From Desulforhopalus sp. (GTDB taxonomy: Bacteria; Desulfobacterota; Desulfobulbia; Desulfobulbales; Desulfocapsaceae), in assembly GCA_030247675.1 (NCBI GenBank), contig JAOTRX010000004.1, positions 1-64,000 on the forward strand: 64,000 nt of DNA, in the 5' to 3' direction. Shown piece after piece: positions 52,251 to 60,537 of this stretch. A model generated the notes under the pieces. That model made no database searches and was not told the origin of the DNA. It saw only the letters and a list, made by a program, of their open reading frames with translations. The stretch's first letter is position 1; every line of letters starts with the position of its first letter. Both the position numbers and the translations under genes were made by a program.

Positions 52251-53417
52251 ATGATTGAGCAAAAAAATTCAAGCCATGGCGAGGGCAGCATCCCATTACG
52301 ATTGCAGGTGCGACAAGGTTCATCTCACAATCCGGATGTGGATGAGGCGGTTCGTGAGTTGGCGGCCCAAATTAGCCAGCCGAACGCTCAGATCTATATG
52401 GTTTTTTTTTCTGACGAGTTCGATCCGCAACAAATTGGTAAAGCATTAAAAAAACATTTCCCCGGACCTGTTATTGGTTGCACGACGGCCGGACAGCTTT
52501 CGGAAACAGGGTTTCAGCGTGGTGGTCTCTCAGGCGCCTCACTGGCCAGCGCCGAGTTGTCAGTCATTCCTTACCTGATCCACCCTCTCTCCTCATATAC
52601 CGAACAGATAGCTGAAATGGGCAGGGATATTCAAAAGCAGTTATCTCCTTCTGGGTTGCAAGCGTTCGGCTTCTTGTTGGTGGATGGACTTTCGATGAAA
52701 GAAGAGCAGTTGATTTCCGCATTGTATATGGCACTCGGTAATGTTCCGATTGTTGGCGGATCAGCTGGGGATAGTTTGAAATTCAAACGAACTTTTGTGT
52801 ATTACGACGGTGTTTTGTTACAGGATGCTGCAGTATTCACCTTGTTTTTAACTTCTCTGCCATTTTATGTTTTTAAACACCAACATTTCCTTCCGTCATC
52901 CACTAGGCTTGTTGTAACAGAGGCAGATCCTGAGCAACGTATTGTCAGGGAGATCAACGGCGAACCAGCAGCCGAGGTCTATGCGCAACTGATTGGAACA
53001 ACCGTCGATCGACTGACGGCGGATGAATTTTCTCGACACCCTCTGATGCTGCGTCTTGGTACCGAGTATTATGTGCGGTCAATTTCCAATGCACTGCCTG
53101 ACGGAAGTCTGAAATTTTTCTGCGGTATCGATACCGGCCTTGTACTCACCATTGGTAAGGGTGATTCTGCGATTGATGCCTTAAAGAGAGAGATGCAGAA
53201 AGTCAAAGAAGTTGTGGGCGAACCGACAATCATCATTGGCTGTGACTGTATCCTTCGAAGGCTGGAAATGGAGGCGCACAATTTAGATGATAGTGTTGGT
53301 GACCTGATGGCCAAGAGTAAAGTTGTCGGGTTCAGTACCTATGGAGAACAGATCAATTCAGTTCATGTCAACCAAACCTTCACGGGAGTAGCAATTGCAG
53401 GGGGAAAAATTGAGTGA
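52251..53417 (+). CDS. FIST-domain sensor protein (NosP-like)
   Basis: A 388-residue cytosolic protein with FIST_N (about 30-230: 'VIGCTTAGQLSETGFQRGG', 'FLLVDGLSMKEEQLISAL', 'PIVGGSAGD') and FIST_C (about 235-375: 'VVTEADPEQRIVREINGEPA', 'LMLRLGTEYYVRSI', 'IIIGCDCILRR', 'VVGFSTYGEQINSVHVNQTF'). FIST proteins are input modules; NosP members bind haem and sense nitric oxide in Pseudomonas, Vibrio and Legionella, which may or may not apply here. No clear Shine-Dalgarno precedes the ATG. Its 3' end overlaps the adjacent kinase gene by a few bases, the usual arrangement for a stand-alone sensor working on a separate histidine kinase. Confidence 0.92.
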   Translation: MIEQKNSSHGEGSIPLRLQVRQGSSHNPDVDEAVRELAAQISQPNAQIYMVFFSDEFDPQQIGKALKKHFPGPVIGCTTAGQLSETGFQRGGLSGASLASAELSVIPYLIHPLSSYTEQIAEMGRDIQKQLSPSGLQAFGFLLVDGLSMKEEQLISALYMALGNVPIVGGSAGDSLKFKRTFVYYDGVLLQDAAVFTLFLTSLPFYVFKHQHFLPSSTRLVVTEADPEQRIVREINGEPAAEVYAQLIGTTVDRLTADEFSRHPLMLRLGTEYYVRSISNALPDGSLKFFCGIDTGLVLTIGKGDSAIDALKREMQKVKEVVGEPTIIIGCDCILRRLEMEAHNLDDSVGDLMAKSKVVGFSTYGEQINSVHVNQTFTGVAIAGGKIE

Positions 53418-54477
53418 ACGTAAAGATATAGAAATCATTACAAAGCTTGAAGCCAAGCTGAAGGCACAACAAAAAACCATTGAAGTGCTTATGAATGCAG
53501 CAGAACAGCGGGCCTCCGATGGATTGTCCTCAATGGAAATCCTTTCCCAGAATCTTGCACTTGAGCGTGTTGTTCAGCAGAAAACCAGCAATTTGCAGCG
53601 ACAGGGAGAGGAGTTAAAGAAGGCATTACATGAGCTGCAACTCTCCCAGACGCAGCTCCTCCAAGCCCAGAAACTGGAGTCGGTGGGCCAGCTTGCCGCT
53701 GGTATCGCTCACGAAATTAACACGCCAACCCAGTACATAAGCTCAAATTTGGACTTTCTTGCTGATTCATTTACCGATGTAAAGCGCCTCGTTGATAACT
53801 TGAAAGGATTACTGCAACAGATTGACCAGGGGACTCCGATTGCCGAACCATGTAAGATGGTCGAGAACCTTTTAGAGGAACTTGACTGGAAATATCTGGA
53901 AACCGAGATTCCTACGGCAATTGAGCAGTCCCGGGAGGGGGTTAAACGGGTGACAACCATTGTTGGGGCGATGAAAGAATTTTCACACCCGGGCAGTAGA
54001 GAAAAGGATTATTATGATCTCAATAGAATTCTTGAAACTACAATTACCGTTACCAGCAATGAATGGAAATATTGCGCTGAAATTGAGACCCATCTTGCTG
54101 CAAATCTCCCGAAAGTTTATTGTCTTTCAGACGAGATAGGCCAGGTTTTTCTAAATATCCTCATCAACGCTAGCCATGCCATTGCCAGTAAGAATATGGC
54201 AAATAACGAAAAAGGGAGAATTACAATCTCCAGTCGCCACACCCAGGACTATGTTGAGATTTGTATCGAAGACACCGGAATTGGTATTCCGGAGAATATC
54301 CGGGAAAGGGTGTTTGATCCCTTTTTCACCACAAAAGAAGTCGGGAAAGGGTCTGGTCAGGGTTTGGCAATTGCACATGATGTCATTGAGAATAAGCATG
54401 ACGGCACACTGAGGCTTACTTCCGTGGTTGGCGTTGGAACAACTTTTACTATCCAGTTGCCCATCAAAGGAAAGTAA
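53410..54477 (+). CDS. Cytosolic histidine kinase paired with the FIST sensor
   Basis: A kinase of about 355 residues without membrane segments or PAS domain. An N-terminal coiled coil (about 5-95, 'KLEAKLKAQQKTIEVLMNAA') leads into the H-box 'QLAAGIAHEINTPTQYI'; then 'MKEFSHPGSREK', 'SNEWKYCAEIETH', N-box 'NILINASHAIASK', 'IEDTGIGIPE' and 'GKGSGQGLAIAHDVI'. The TTG at 53410 is the preferred start because AGGGGGA lies 5 bp upstream; an earlier in-frame TTG at 53395 would add 5 residues. The gene overlaps the FIST stop codon, so expression is coupled. Lacking its own sensor domain, it most likely reads the FIST protein. Closely related to the hybrid kinase at 47708-49318. Confidence 0.92.
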   Translation: MSERKDIEIITKLEAKLKAQQKTIEVLMNAAEQRASDGLSSMEILSQNLALERVVQQKTSNLQRQGEELKKALHELQLSQTQLLQAQKLESVGQLAAGIAHEINTPTQYISSNLDFLADSFTDVKRLVDNLKGLLQQIDQGTPIAEPCKMVENLLEELDWKYLETEIPTAIEQSREGVKRVTTIVGAMKEFSHPGSREKDYYDLNRILETTITVTSNEWKYCAEIETHLAANLPKVYCLSDEIGQVFLNILINASHAIASKNMANNEKGRITISSRHTQDYVEICIEDTGIGIPENIRERVFDPFFTTKEVGKGSGQGLAIAHDVIENKHDGTLRLTSVVGVGTTFTIQLPIKGK

Positions 54478-54545
54478 GTGCACGGATCCAGTCACTCATA
54501 TGGAAAATACATGAAATAACAATACAAAGAGGAGGTAGTACGGCA

Positions 54546-55091
54546 ATGAAAAAGTTGTTTTTGGGAACAATGCTGCTGGCGTCGGCCATGGTTTTCCCTG
54601 TACCAACAATGGCTGAGGTAAACGTCACCATCGGTATTCCTGTGCCGCATATCCGAATACCCATGCCCCCGCGTATTGTGGTTGCTGAGCCGCCGCGACT
54701 GGTGGTGATTCCCGAGACCTATGTCTATGCCGCTCCCGACATAGACGAAGACATCTTCTTCGTTGACGGCTGGTGGTGGCGGCCGTGGGAAGGACGGTGG
54801 TATCGGTCCCGGCATCATAGCTCTGGCTGGCATCGATACAAGGGGGAACCCACTTTCTATCGCCATGTCCCAAGAAGTTGGAGGAACGATTATCGGGAGG
54901 GTATTTGGCGAGGACATCGGTGGCACGCGGAACCACTGCCTCATGATCGGGTCCAACGGAACTGGAGAAGCTGGAAATCGGACAGGCACTGGGAAAGGAA
55001 CCACCGGTGGAACGTCCAGGATTTACCAAGGCGGGATAATCACCGATATCCGGTCAGGGATTCGCACCGGGGGCATTCCCGTAACTATTGA
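54546..55091 (+). CDS. Exported basic Trp/Arg/His-rich protein
   Basis: A 181-residue protein with signal peptide (residues 1-23, 'MLLASAMVFPVPTMAEV'). A Pro/Ile-rich segment follows ('IGIPVPHIRIPMPPRIVV'), then 'ETYVYAAPDIDEDIFFVDG' and 'GWWWRPWEGRWYRSRH'. The C-terminal 90 residues are rich in Arg, His, Trp and Asn. This pattern is seen in small periplasmic or surface proteins annotated as hypothetical or YXWGXW-like in many Proteobacteria. RBS GAGGAGG is strong. Function unknown; nucleic-acid, metal or polyanion binding would fit composition. It stands alone between the kinase gene and the convergent TRAP cluster. Confidence 0.75.
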   Translation: MKKLFLGTMLLASAMVFPVPTMAEVNVTIGIPVPHIRIPMPPRIVVAEPPRLVVIPETYVYAAPDIDEDIFFVDGWWWRPWEGRWYRSRHHSSGWHRYKGEPTFYRHVPRSWRNDYREGIWRGHRWHAEPLPHDRVQRNWRSWKSDRHWERNHRWNVQDLPRRDNHRYPVRDSHRGHSRNY

Positions 55092-55130
55092 GAAGGGCTG
55101 AGAAAGGACGGTCGCCTGGCCCTCAGGGGA

Positions 55131-55670
55131 TCAGCGCCAGACCCGTTGTAGAGATTCGACAACCAGGCCGTACAGGTTGGGCCGGGTGGTGCTGAGCACC
55201 ACCTGGCCGCCGAAACCGACTTCGTTTTTGAATTTGATGGTTGTATTGCCGGCGGTAAAGCTGGGTTTGCCTATGTCTCCGACGCGGTAGACGATTCGGG
55301 AAAATGGCCGCCGGAGTCCGGTCGTCGTGAAGGGGCCGCCGGTGTGGTAGAAATCGTCGACCTCTTCCGGGGCTATGCGCATCGGCGGCAGGCCGCGCGG
55401 GTCGGCGAAGGTCACTGCCGTCTGCACGAGTAGGCCTTTTTCGGCAATAAAATCTTCTGTAACATCCAGATCAAAGAGGGAATTGTGCCAGGTCAGAGCG
55501 GCACTTTCCCCGTCAGCCAGGATAACCGACAACAGCTGCCGCCCGGTTGCGCCGTCTTTTAGCAGCAGCCGGGTATACCATGGAACGGTGATCTGCAGAC
55601 CAAGCCAGGCCGCCAGGATCGTGCCGGCCAGAACGGCCGGCACGAGGAGTTTTTTGCGACTGAACTCCAT
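55131..55670 (-). CDS. DUF1850 protein of a TAXI-type TRAP transporter
   Basis: A 179-residue protein with one N-terminal membrane segment (about 8-28, 'LLVPAVLAGTILAAWLGLQI') and a DUF1850 domain: 'LTWHNSLFDLDVTEDF', 'LPPMRIAPEEVDDFYHTGG'. DUF1850 proteins are usually encoded beside TAXI-family solute-binding proteins and fused TRAP permeases and are thought to be accessory subunits. Here it follows the binding-protein gene by 6 bp, closing the operon. Function in transport is inferred from linkage. Confidence 0.88.
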   Translation of the reverse strand: MEFSRKKLLVPAVLAGTILAAWLGLQITVPWYTRLLLKDGATGRQLLSVILADGESAALTWHNSLFDLDVTEDFIAEKGLLVQTAVTFADPRGLPPMRIAPEEVDDFYHTGGPFTTTGLRRPFSRIVYRVGDIGKPSFTAGNTTIKFKNEVGFGGQVVLSTTRPNLYGLVVESLQRVWR

Positions 55671-55676
55671 TGACCT

Positions 55677-56663
55677 CTATTTAATGACGCCTTGCTCTTT
55701 GAAAAACTTGGCGGCACCATTGTGAATGAATTTTTGCGACTCGGCATTGGCCTGTTTAACGGCCATCTCAGGAGTCAGCTTGGCAACTTCCTTGGCAACG
55801 GCCGCCAGGTCCTTCTGGTTGGCAAAGATGGCGCTGACGATCTGGTACATCCTGTCTTCCGGGAACTTGTCCATGGCCATCAGCACGGCGGTGATCGCCA
55901 GGGTATTGACGTCGGCCTCGACGCTTGCGTAGCTGCCTTTGGCAAAGACGGTTTTATGAAATACCCCGGGGTTTTCCTTCTGGATCTTCTCGGCATTGTC
56001 GCCATCGATGGGCAGAAGGACCATCTTCAGGCCGGAGGTGGAGGCCAGGTCGATTATCGAGCCGGTGGGCACCGCCCCGCTCCAGAAGAAGGCGTCAAGT
56101 TTGCCGTCTTTCAGGCCGGCAACACATTCGGTTGCACCAAGTTTCTCACGTTTGAGATCCTTATCCATGTCGATGCCGAGTGACTTAAGCACATAGGCTG
56201 CCTGTTCTTCCGTGCCGCTGTTGGGGGCGCCGGTGGAGACCCGCTTGCCTTTGAGGTCGGCCAGGCTCTTGATGCCGGTGCCGTCCTTGGTGACCACATG
56301 CAGCGGTTGCTCGTAAAAGCCCATGACGATACGAACGTTGAATTTACCGTTCAATCCCGGCATCTTGCCTTCATTGACCCAGGGTACGTGATAGTCATAG
56401 GCAAAGGCCATACCCGCCTTGCCGGCGGTGAGCAGTTTGAGATTGTCCAGGGCCGCGGTGGTGGCCTCGGCGGTGGCCTCGGTACCGGCAACCTTCTGGG
56501 TGACCAGACCGCCAATGGCGCCGCCGAGCGGATACCAGACGCCGCCCGTTCCACCGGTGACAATACTAAATGACAGCTTGTCCTGAGCCTTTACTGGCTG
56601 GGCGTACGAGGCTACCAGGAATACCAGGGCGATGGCCAGGTACATCATGCTTCTTGCCTTCAT
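55677..56663 (-). CDS. TAXI-family TRAP transporter solute-binding protein
   Basis: A 328-residue periplasmic binding protein. Signal peptide residues 1-26 end 'SYAQPVKAQDK'. The mature part shows the TAXI landmarks 'LSFSIVTGGTGGVWYPLGGA', 'DLKGKRVSTGAPNSGTEEQA' and 'FFWSGAVPTGSIIDLAS'. The start at 56663 is preferred because GGAGGA lies 5 bp upstream; a longer frame to 56762 adds a sequence with no homology. It captures ligand for the fused permease encoded upstream. TAXI ligands known to me include glutamate and C4-C5 dicarboxylates; here the ligand is unknown, but gamma-glutamyltransferase and LarA genes in the same unit hint at a glutamate- or hydroxyacid-like compound. Confidence 0.92.
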   Translation of the reverse strand: MKARSMMYLAIALVFLVASYAQPVKAQDKLSFSIVTGGTGGVWYPLGGAIGGLVTQKVAGTEATAEATTAALDNLKLLTAGKAGMAFAYDYHVPWVNEGKMPGLNGKFNVRIVMGFYEQPLHVVTKDGTGIKSLADLKGKRVSTGAPNSGTEEQAAYVLKSLGIDMDKDLKREKLGATECVAGLKDGKLDAFFWSGAVPTGSIIDLASTSGLKMVLLPIDGDNAEKIQKENPGVFHKTVFAKGSYASVEADVNTLAITAVLMAMDKFPEDRMYQIVSAIFANQKDLAAVAKEVAKLTPEMAVKQANAESQKFIHNGAAKFFKEQGVIK

Positions 56664-56812
56664 CTTCTTCCTCCCCATAAATGATTTTGGTAACGGAGAA
56701 ATTCGTTTCTTTTTATAGAAAGAATTTCGTGGAGCTGCGCATCCCCGAAAAGGGGCACTCATACCGCAAGGGCAAACGTTTCGTTTGAGCAGACAAGCTA
56801 CTCAACTCAGCT

Positions 56813-58702
56813 TTAGGCGGTAACGCTGCCTGCGACAGTCCTATGAACCATCCAGTTGCGGATGACAACAACCATGCCTATGCCAACAGGCACTAAGCCA
56901 ACCAGCGAAAAATCAATAACCTTGATCACCATGAATACGGCGATGATAATGAGGATCGCCCGTTCAAAGACATTGAGTGGCCCGCGAAAGTAGGCGACGA
57001 TGCCCAGCGACAGGAAAAATAAGGAGAAACTGCTGTTGAGCACCGCCTGGATAAATCCCGGCAGCGTCGCGCCGATGATCAACAGATTGGCGCCTTCTTG
57101 GGTTGCCGCAAACAAAAACGGCACGAGAAAAGCTGGCAGAGAATACTTCCAGGCCTGCATCATCGATCCGAACGGATTGCCCCCGGTTACCGCGGCGGCG
57201 GCCGACGGCGACAGCCCAACCGGCGGGGAGACCTCCGATAACACGGCGAAATAAAAGGCCAGGAGATGCGCCACATAATCGGGAACGCCCACCTTGACGA
57301 GGGCGGGGGCGACCATCACCACCGTCATGATATAGGTGGCGGTAATCGGCAGGCTGAGGCCGATGACAAAAGAGGTGAACAAGGCTAGAAACAGGGCGAT
57401 GATGATCGATCCGCCGCTCAGCGACATGATGATCGTCGAGATCTTCAGGCCGAGGCCGGTGAGCGAGAAGACGCCGACAATGAGCCCGGCGGCGGCCAGC
57501 AGGACAGCGACAGGCAGCATGTTCCGGGCACCGTCGATGGTTGCCAGGACGATCTTCTTCGGCAGCAGCCATTCTTCGCGGTCCTTGCTGAGAAAGCTTG
57601 CGGCAATGGTCGTGGCTATGGCGCCGAGAGCCGCCATTTCCGGGGAAAGGTTCCAGCCGACGAGGAGGGCGATCAGTACCACCAGGGAGATGAGATGGTA
57701 GCCTTGCTTTCTCAACACCTGCCAGACCGGCTGCGCCACTTCCTTAGGTGGGTTGAAATGCATCTTCCGCGCCTCAAGTTCCACCATGACCAGGGTGCCG
57801 ATGTAGTACAGCAATGTCGGCATGGACACCATCACCACCACGTCCCAGAAGGAGATCTTCAGGAACTGCATAATGAGAAAGGCCCCGGCGCCCATCAAGG
57901 GCGGCGAGATCACGGCGCCGATGCCGCCAGCCGAGATGAGGCCAGCGGCCATATCGGGGGTGTAGCCCGCCTGGCGGAGGATGGGCCACATGATCGGAGT
58001 CACCGACATGGTCGTCGCCACACCGCTTGCCTGCGGTCCGCCGAGCAGGGCGGTGGTCACCACCGCACCGCGTCCGGCGCTGGCCGAACTGCGGCCCATT
58101 ACCGACAGGGACATATCAAGCCAGAATCTGCCGGCTCCCGCCGCATCCATGAACACCCCATAGACCACGAAGAGCATGACAAAGGACACGCTGACCGAGA
58201 TCGGCACGCCGAACACCCCTTCCAGGGTCATGGTCATATGACCGACGATGCGGTCGAGATCGTAGCCCTTATGGGCAAGCGGTCCGGGGATATAATTGCC
58301 CAGGCAGGCGTAGAGGAGAAAGCCCACCAGCACGAGGGTAAAGGCGGTGCCCACCGTCCGCCGCGACAACTCCACCAGCATGAGGATGGTCAGGATGCCG
58401 AAGACCATGTCCCAGGTTTCCGGCAGGGTCGAGCGGCGGATGAATTGGTCGAGGTCGTAAAGGGAGTAAACGATGGCGGCAATGCCAAGCAGGGCAAGGA
58501 CAATGTCCACTCTGTTCAGCCATTTGTTTGCCTTTGGTGAAAACGGCAGGGTGAGAAAGCCGAGGACCAGGATAAAGGCTACATGGACCATACGGAAGGC
58601 GTAGGTCTCAATCGTCGCTGCCGCACCGTAAACTGACCAGGCCACAAAGGCGAAAAAGAGCACACCCAAGATGACCTGTTTGCTGTCTCGAAAAACTCCC
58701 AT
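56813..58702 (-). CDS. TRAP transporter fused permease (DctQM-type, 4TM/12TM)
   Basis: A 629-residue inner-membrane protein combining the small DctQ-like N-terminal part (about four helices, residues 10-130) with the large DctM domain (about 135-590). Landmarks are 'GAGRFWLDMSLSVMGRSSAS', 'GGPQASGVATTMSVTPIMWP', 'GGIGAVISPPLMGAGAFLI' and 'EVSPPVGLSPSAAAAVTGG'. Such fusions go with TAXI binding proteins and use a Na+ gradient. The start at 58702 follows AAGGAGAGG; an in-frame ATG at 58738 would add 12 residues. Its stop is 150 bp from the binding-protein start. About 230 bp with a hairpin separate it from the gamma-glutamyltransferase gene upstream. Confidence 0.93.
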   Translation of the reverse strand: MGVFRDSKQVILGVLFFAFVAWSVYGAAATIETYAFRMVHVAFILVLGFLTLPFSPKANKWLNRVDIVLALLGIAAIVYSLYDLDQFIRRSTLPETWDMVFGILTILMLVELSRRTVGTAFTLVLVGFLLYACLGNYIPGPLAHKGYDLDRIVGHMTMTLEGVFGVPISVSVSFVMLFVVYGVFMDAAGAGRFWLDMSLSVMGRSSASAGRGAVVTTALLGGPQASGVATTMSVTPIMWPILRQAGYTPDMAAGLISAGGIGAVISPPLMGAGAFLIMQFLKISFWDVVVMVSMPTLLYYIGTLVMVELEARKMHFNPPKEVAQPVWQVLRKQGYHLISLVVLIALLVGWNLSPEMAALGAIATTIAASFLSKDREEWLLPKKIVLATIDGARNMLPVAVLLAAAGLIVGVFSLTGLGLKISTIIMSLSGGSIIIALFLALFTSFVIGLSLPITATYIMTVVMVAPALVKVGVPDYVAHLLAFYFAVLSEVSPPVGLSPSAAAAVTGGNPFGSMMQAWKYSLPAFLVPFLFAATQEGANLLIIGATLPGFIQAVLNSSFSLFFLSLGIVAYFRGPLNVFERAILIIIAVFMVIKVIDFSLVGLVPVGIGMVVVIRNWMVHRTVAGSVTA

Positions 58703-58838
58703 CGTCCTCTCCTTGGCTGGTTCTGAAACAAAGAGCATGTACAGGCCGGGTCAACCGGCAATGTTTGTCAACGGCTGAAAGACACGCGAAGCGGAGGGGT
58801 AACTTATGGTCAGTTTGGGCGGGTTGTGCAAAAGGCAG

Positions 58839-58867
58839 TGCCCTGATTTTCTTCTCCGATCAGGGCA
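58839..58867. terminator. Hairpin between gamma-glutamyltransferase and TRAP permease genes
   Basis: TGCCCTGAT (58839-58847) pairs with ATCAGGGCA (58859-58867) over an 11-base loop. On the minus strand it is followed by CTGCCTTTTG, a short T-run. It may attenuate transcription between the enzyme genes and the transporter genes. Confidence 0.4.
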
Positions 58868-58935
58868 AAATTACTCGTTTATTCGAGCATGTGCAATTTT
58901 TTTCGGCAGCTTTTCGGCCGATGCCTTGAATAGTT

Positions 58936-60537
58936 TTAGAAGCCGGCGGCAAGCCCGTCCTTGCGGTGGTCCGAGCCGGCGATATAGCCTTCGGAGGTCC
59001 GCCAGATGAGCTGGGCGCCGCCGAAGGCATACCTGACTGCCTCGGCGGAGGTAAGCTTGTGGCCACGTTGCCGGAGGGCATCGCCCAGTATTGCGGCAAG
59101 GGCGGGTTCGAGGCCGATGCTGCCGTCGCCATTGACTATCCAGCGCGGCGCGTCGGAGGCGGCCTGGGGGTTCTGGCCGTAGTCGCAGATGCGGGTCACC
59201 ATCTGCACATGCCCCTGCGGCTGCATATGGCCGCCCATGACGCCAAAGGACATCAGTGGCCGGCCGCTGAGATCAGTGACAAAGCCTGGGATGATGGTCT
59301 GGTAGGGGCGTTTGCCCGGTCCGACGCAGTTGGGGTGGCCCGGTGTGCGCACAAAGCCATAGCCACGGTTCTGCAGGCTGATGCCCGTACCTGGCACTAC
59401 CACTCCCGAGCCGAAGCCCATGTAGTTGGATTGGATGAGGCTGACCATCATGCCGCCGGCATCGGCGGTGCTGAGGTAGACCGTGCCGCCGTGGATGGGA
59501 ATGCCATGGACCGGGGTTCTCGCCTGGTCCATGCGAATGAGGGCGGCGCGGGACTGCAGATAGTTCCGGCCAAGCAAGGATTCAACCGGCACATCCATGC
59601 AGGCGGGGTCGCTGATGTAGCGGAAGGCGTCGGCGAAGGCCAGCTTCATCGCCTCGATCTGCAGGTGGACGCTGTCGGCCGAATCGACCGAGTAGCGCCG
59701 CAGATCACATTCCCGGAGGATACCGAGGCAGAGAAGGGCCGCAAGCCCCTGGCCGTTTGGTGGAATCTCGTGCAGCCGGACCTGGTTGTAGTCAAGGCTT
59801 ATTGGCGTAACCCATTCGGCCCGGTGGCCGGCAAAATCTTCCAGGGTGTGCACGCCGCCCTGGGCCTGGAGGTGTGCCACCATTTTTCCGGCAAGCGGGC
59901 CGCGATAGAAACTCTCTCCCCGGCTGGCGGCGATTTCTTCTAAAGTCTGTGCCTGCCCGGCAAAGCGCCACCTGCTGCCGGCCCTGGGCGGCAGGCCATT
60001 GCCGGTAAAATCGCGGTGGAGGTCAGGCGCATCAAGGGCTTCCATCTGCCGCGCCCAGCTTGCGGCGGTGATCGGTGTAACGAGGTGTCCCGTTTGGGCG
60101 TAGTGGATGGCCGGAGCGAAGAGGTCAGCAAAGGGCAGTAGGCCGAAGCGCTCGGACAGTGCCACCCATTGCGACACGGCCCCCGGGATAGTCACCGTAT
60201 CGATGCCACGTTCGGGCATGCTCTGCAGGCCGGGATATTTACCGGCAAAATACTCCGGTGTCCAGGCGGCGGGGGCGCGTCCGGAGGCGTTCAGGCCATG
60301 CAGGGCCTTGCCGTCCCAGAGGATGGCAAAGCCGTCCGAGCCGATCCCGTTCGAGGTTGGTTCGACAACCGTCAGGGTGATCGCCGCGGCGATGGCCGCA
60401 TCCATCGCATTGCCTCCCCGGCGCAGCATATCAAGCCCGGCTTCTACGGCCAGAGGATGGGAAGTAGCGACGACATTGTCAGCCAGAAGGGGCATACGCT
60501 GCGAGGCGTAGGGGAAATCAAAATTGAAGGGAATCAT
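58936..60537 (-). CDS. Gamma-glutamyltransferase family protein (YwrD-like)
   Basis: A 533-residue Ntn-hydrolase of the GGT family. It has 'VVATSHPLAVEAGLDMLRRG', 'GNAMDAAIAAAITLTVVEP', the likely autoprocessing nucleophile Thr in 'GGTVYLSTADAGGMM' (about 351) and 'QSNYMGFGSGVVVPGTGI'. No signal peptide is visible, so it should be cytosolic, unlike classical periplasmic GGT. This subgroup often acts as amidohydrolase on gamma-glutamyl or other acyl-amide compounds. It overlaps the LarA-like gene stop by 4 bp (ATGA). The exact substrate is unknown; cephalosporin-acylase-like relatives are also in this superfamily. Confidence 0.9.
   Translation of the reverse strand: MIPFNFDFPYASQRMPLLADNVVATSHPLAVEAGLDMLRRGGNAMDAAIAAAITLTVVEPTSNGIGSDGFAILWDGKALHGLNASGRAPAAWTPEYFAGKYPGLQSMPERGIDTVTIPGAVSQWVALSERFGLLPFADLFAPAIHYAQTGHLVTPITAASWARQMEALDAPDLHRDFTGNGLPPRAGSRWRFAGQAQTLEEIAASRGESFYRGPLAGKMVAHLQAQGGVHTLEDFAGHRAEWVTPISLDYNQVRLHEIPPNGQGLAALLCLGILRECDLRRYSVDSADSVHLQIEAMKLAFADAFRYISDPACMDVPVESLLGRNYLQSRAALIRMDQARTPVHGIPIHGGTVYLSTADAGGMMVSLIQSNYMGFGSGVVVPGTGISLQNRGYGFVRTPGHPNCVGPGKRPYQTIIPGFVTDLSGRPLMSFGVMGGHMQPQGHVQMVTRICDYGQNPQAASDAPRWIVNGDGSIGLEPALAAILGDALRQRGHKLTSAEAVRYAFGGAQLIWRTSEGYIAGSDHRKDGLAAGF

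Noticed and set aside
57695..58540. 281-codon plus-strand frame rich in His, Asp and Gly
   Set aside because: Antisense to the TRAP permease; composition reflects the reverse complement of membrane-helix codons.
58966..59943. 325-codon plus-strand frame
   Set aside because: Antisense to the gamma-glutamyltransferase-family gene with no homology of its own.
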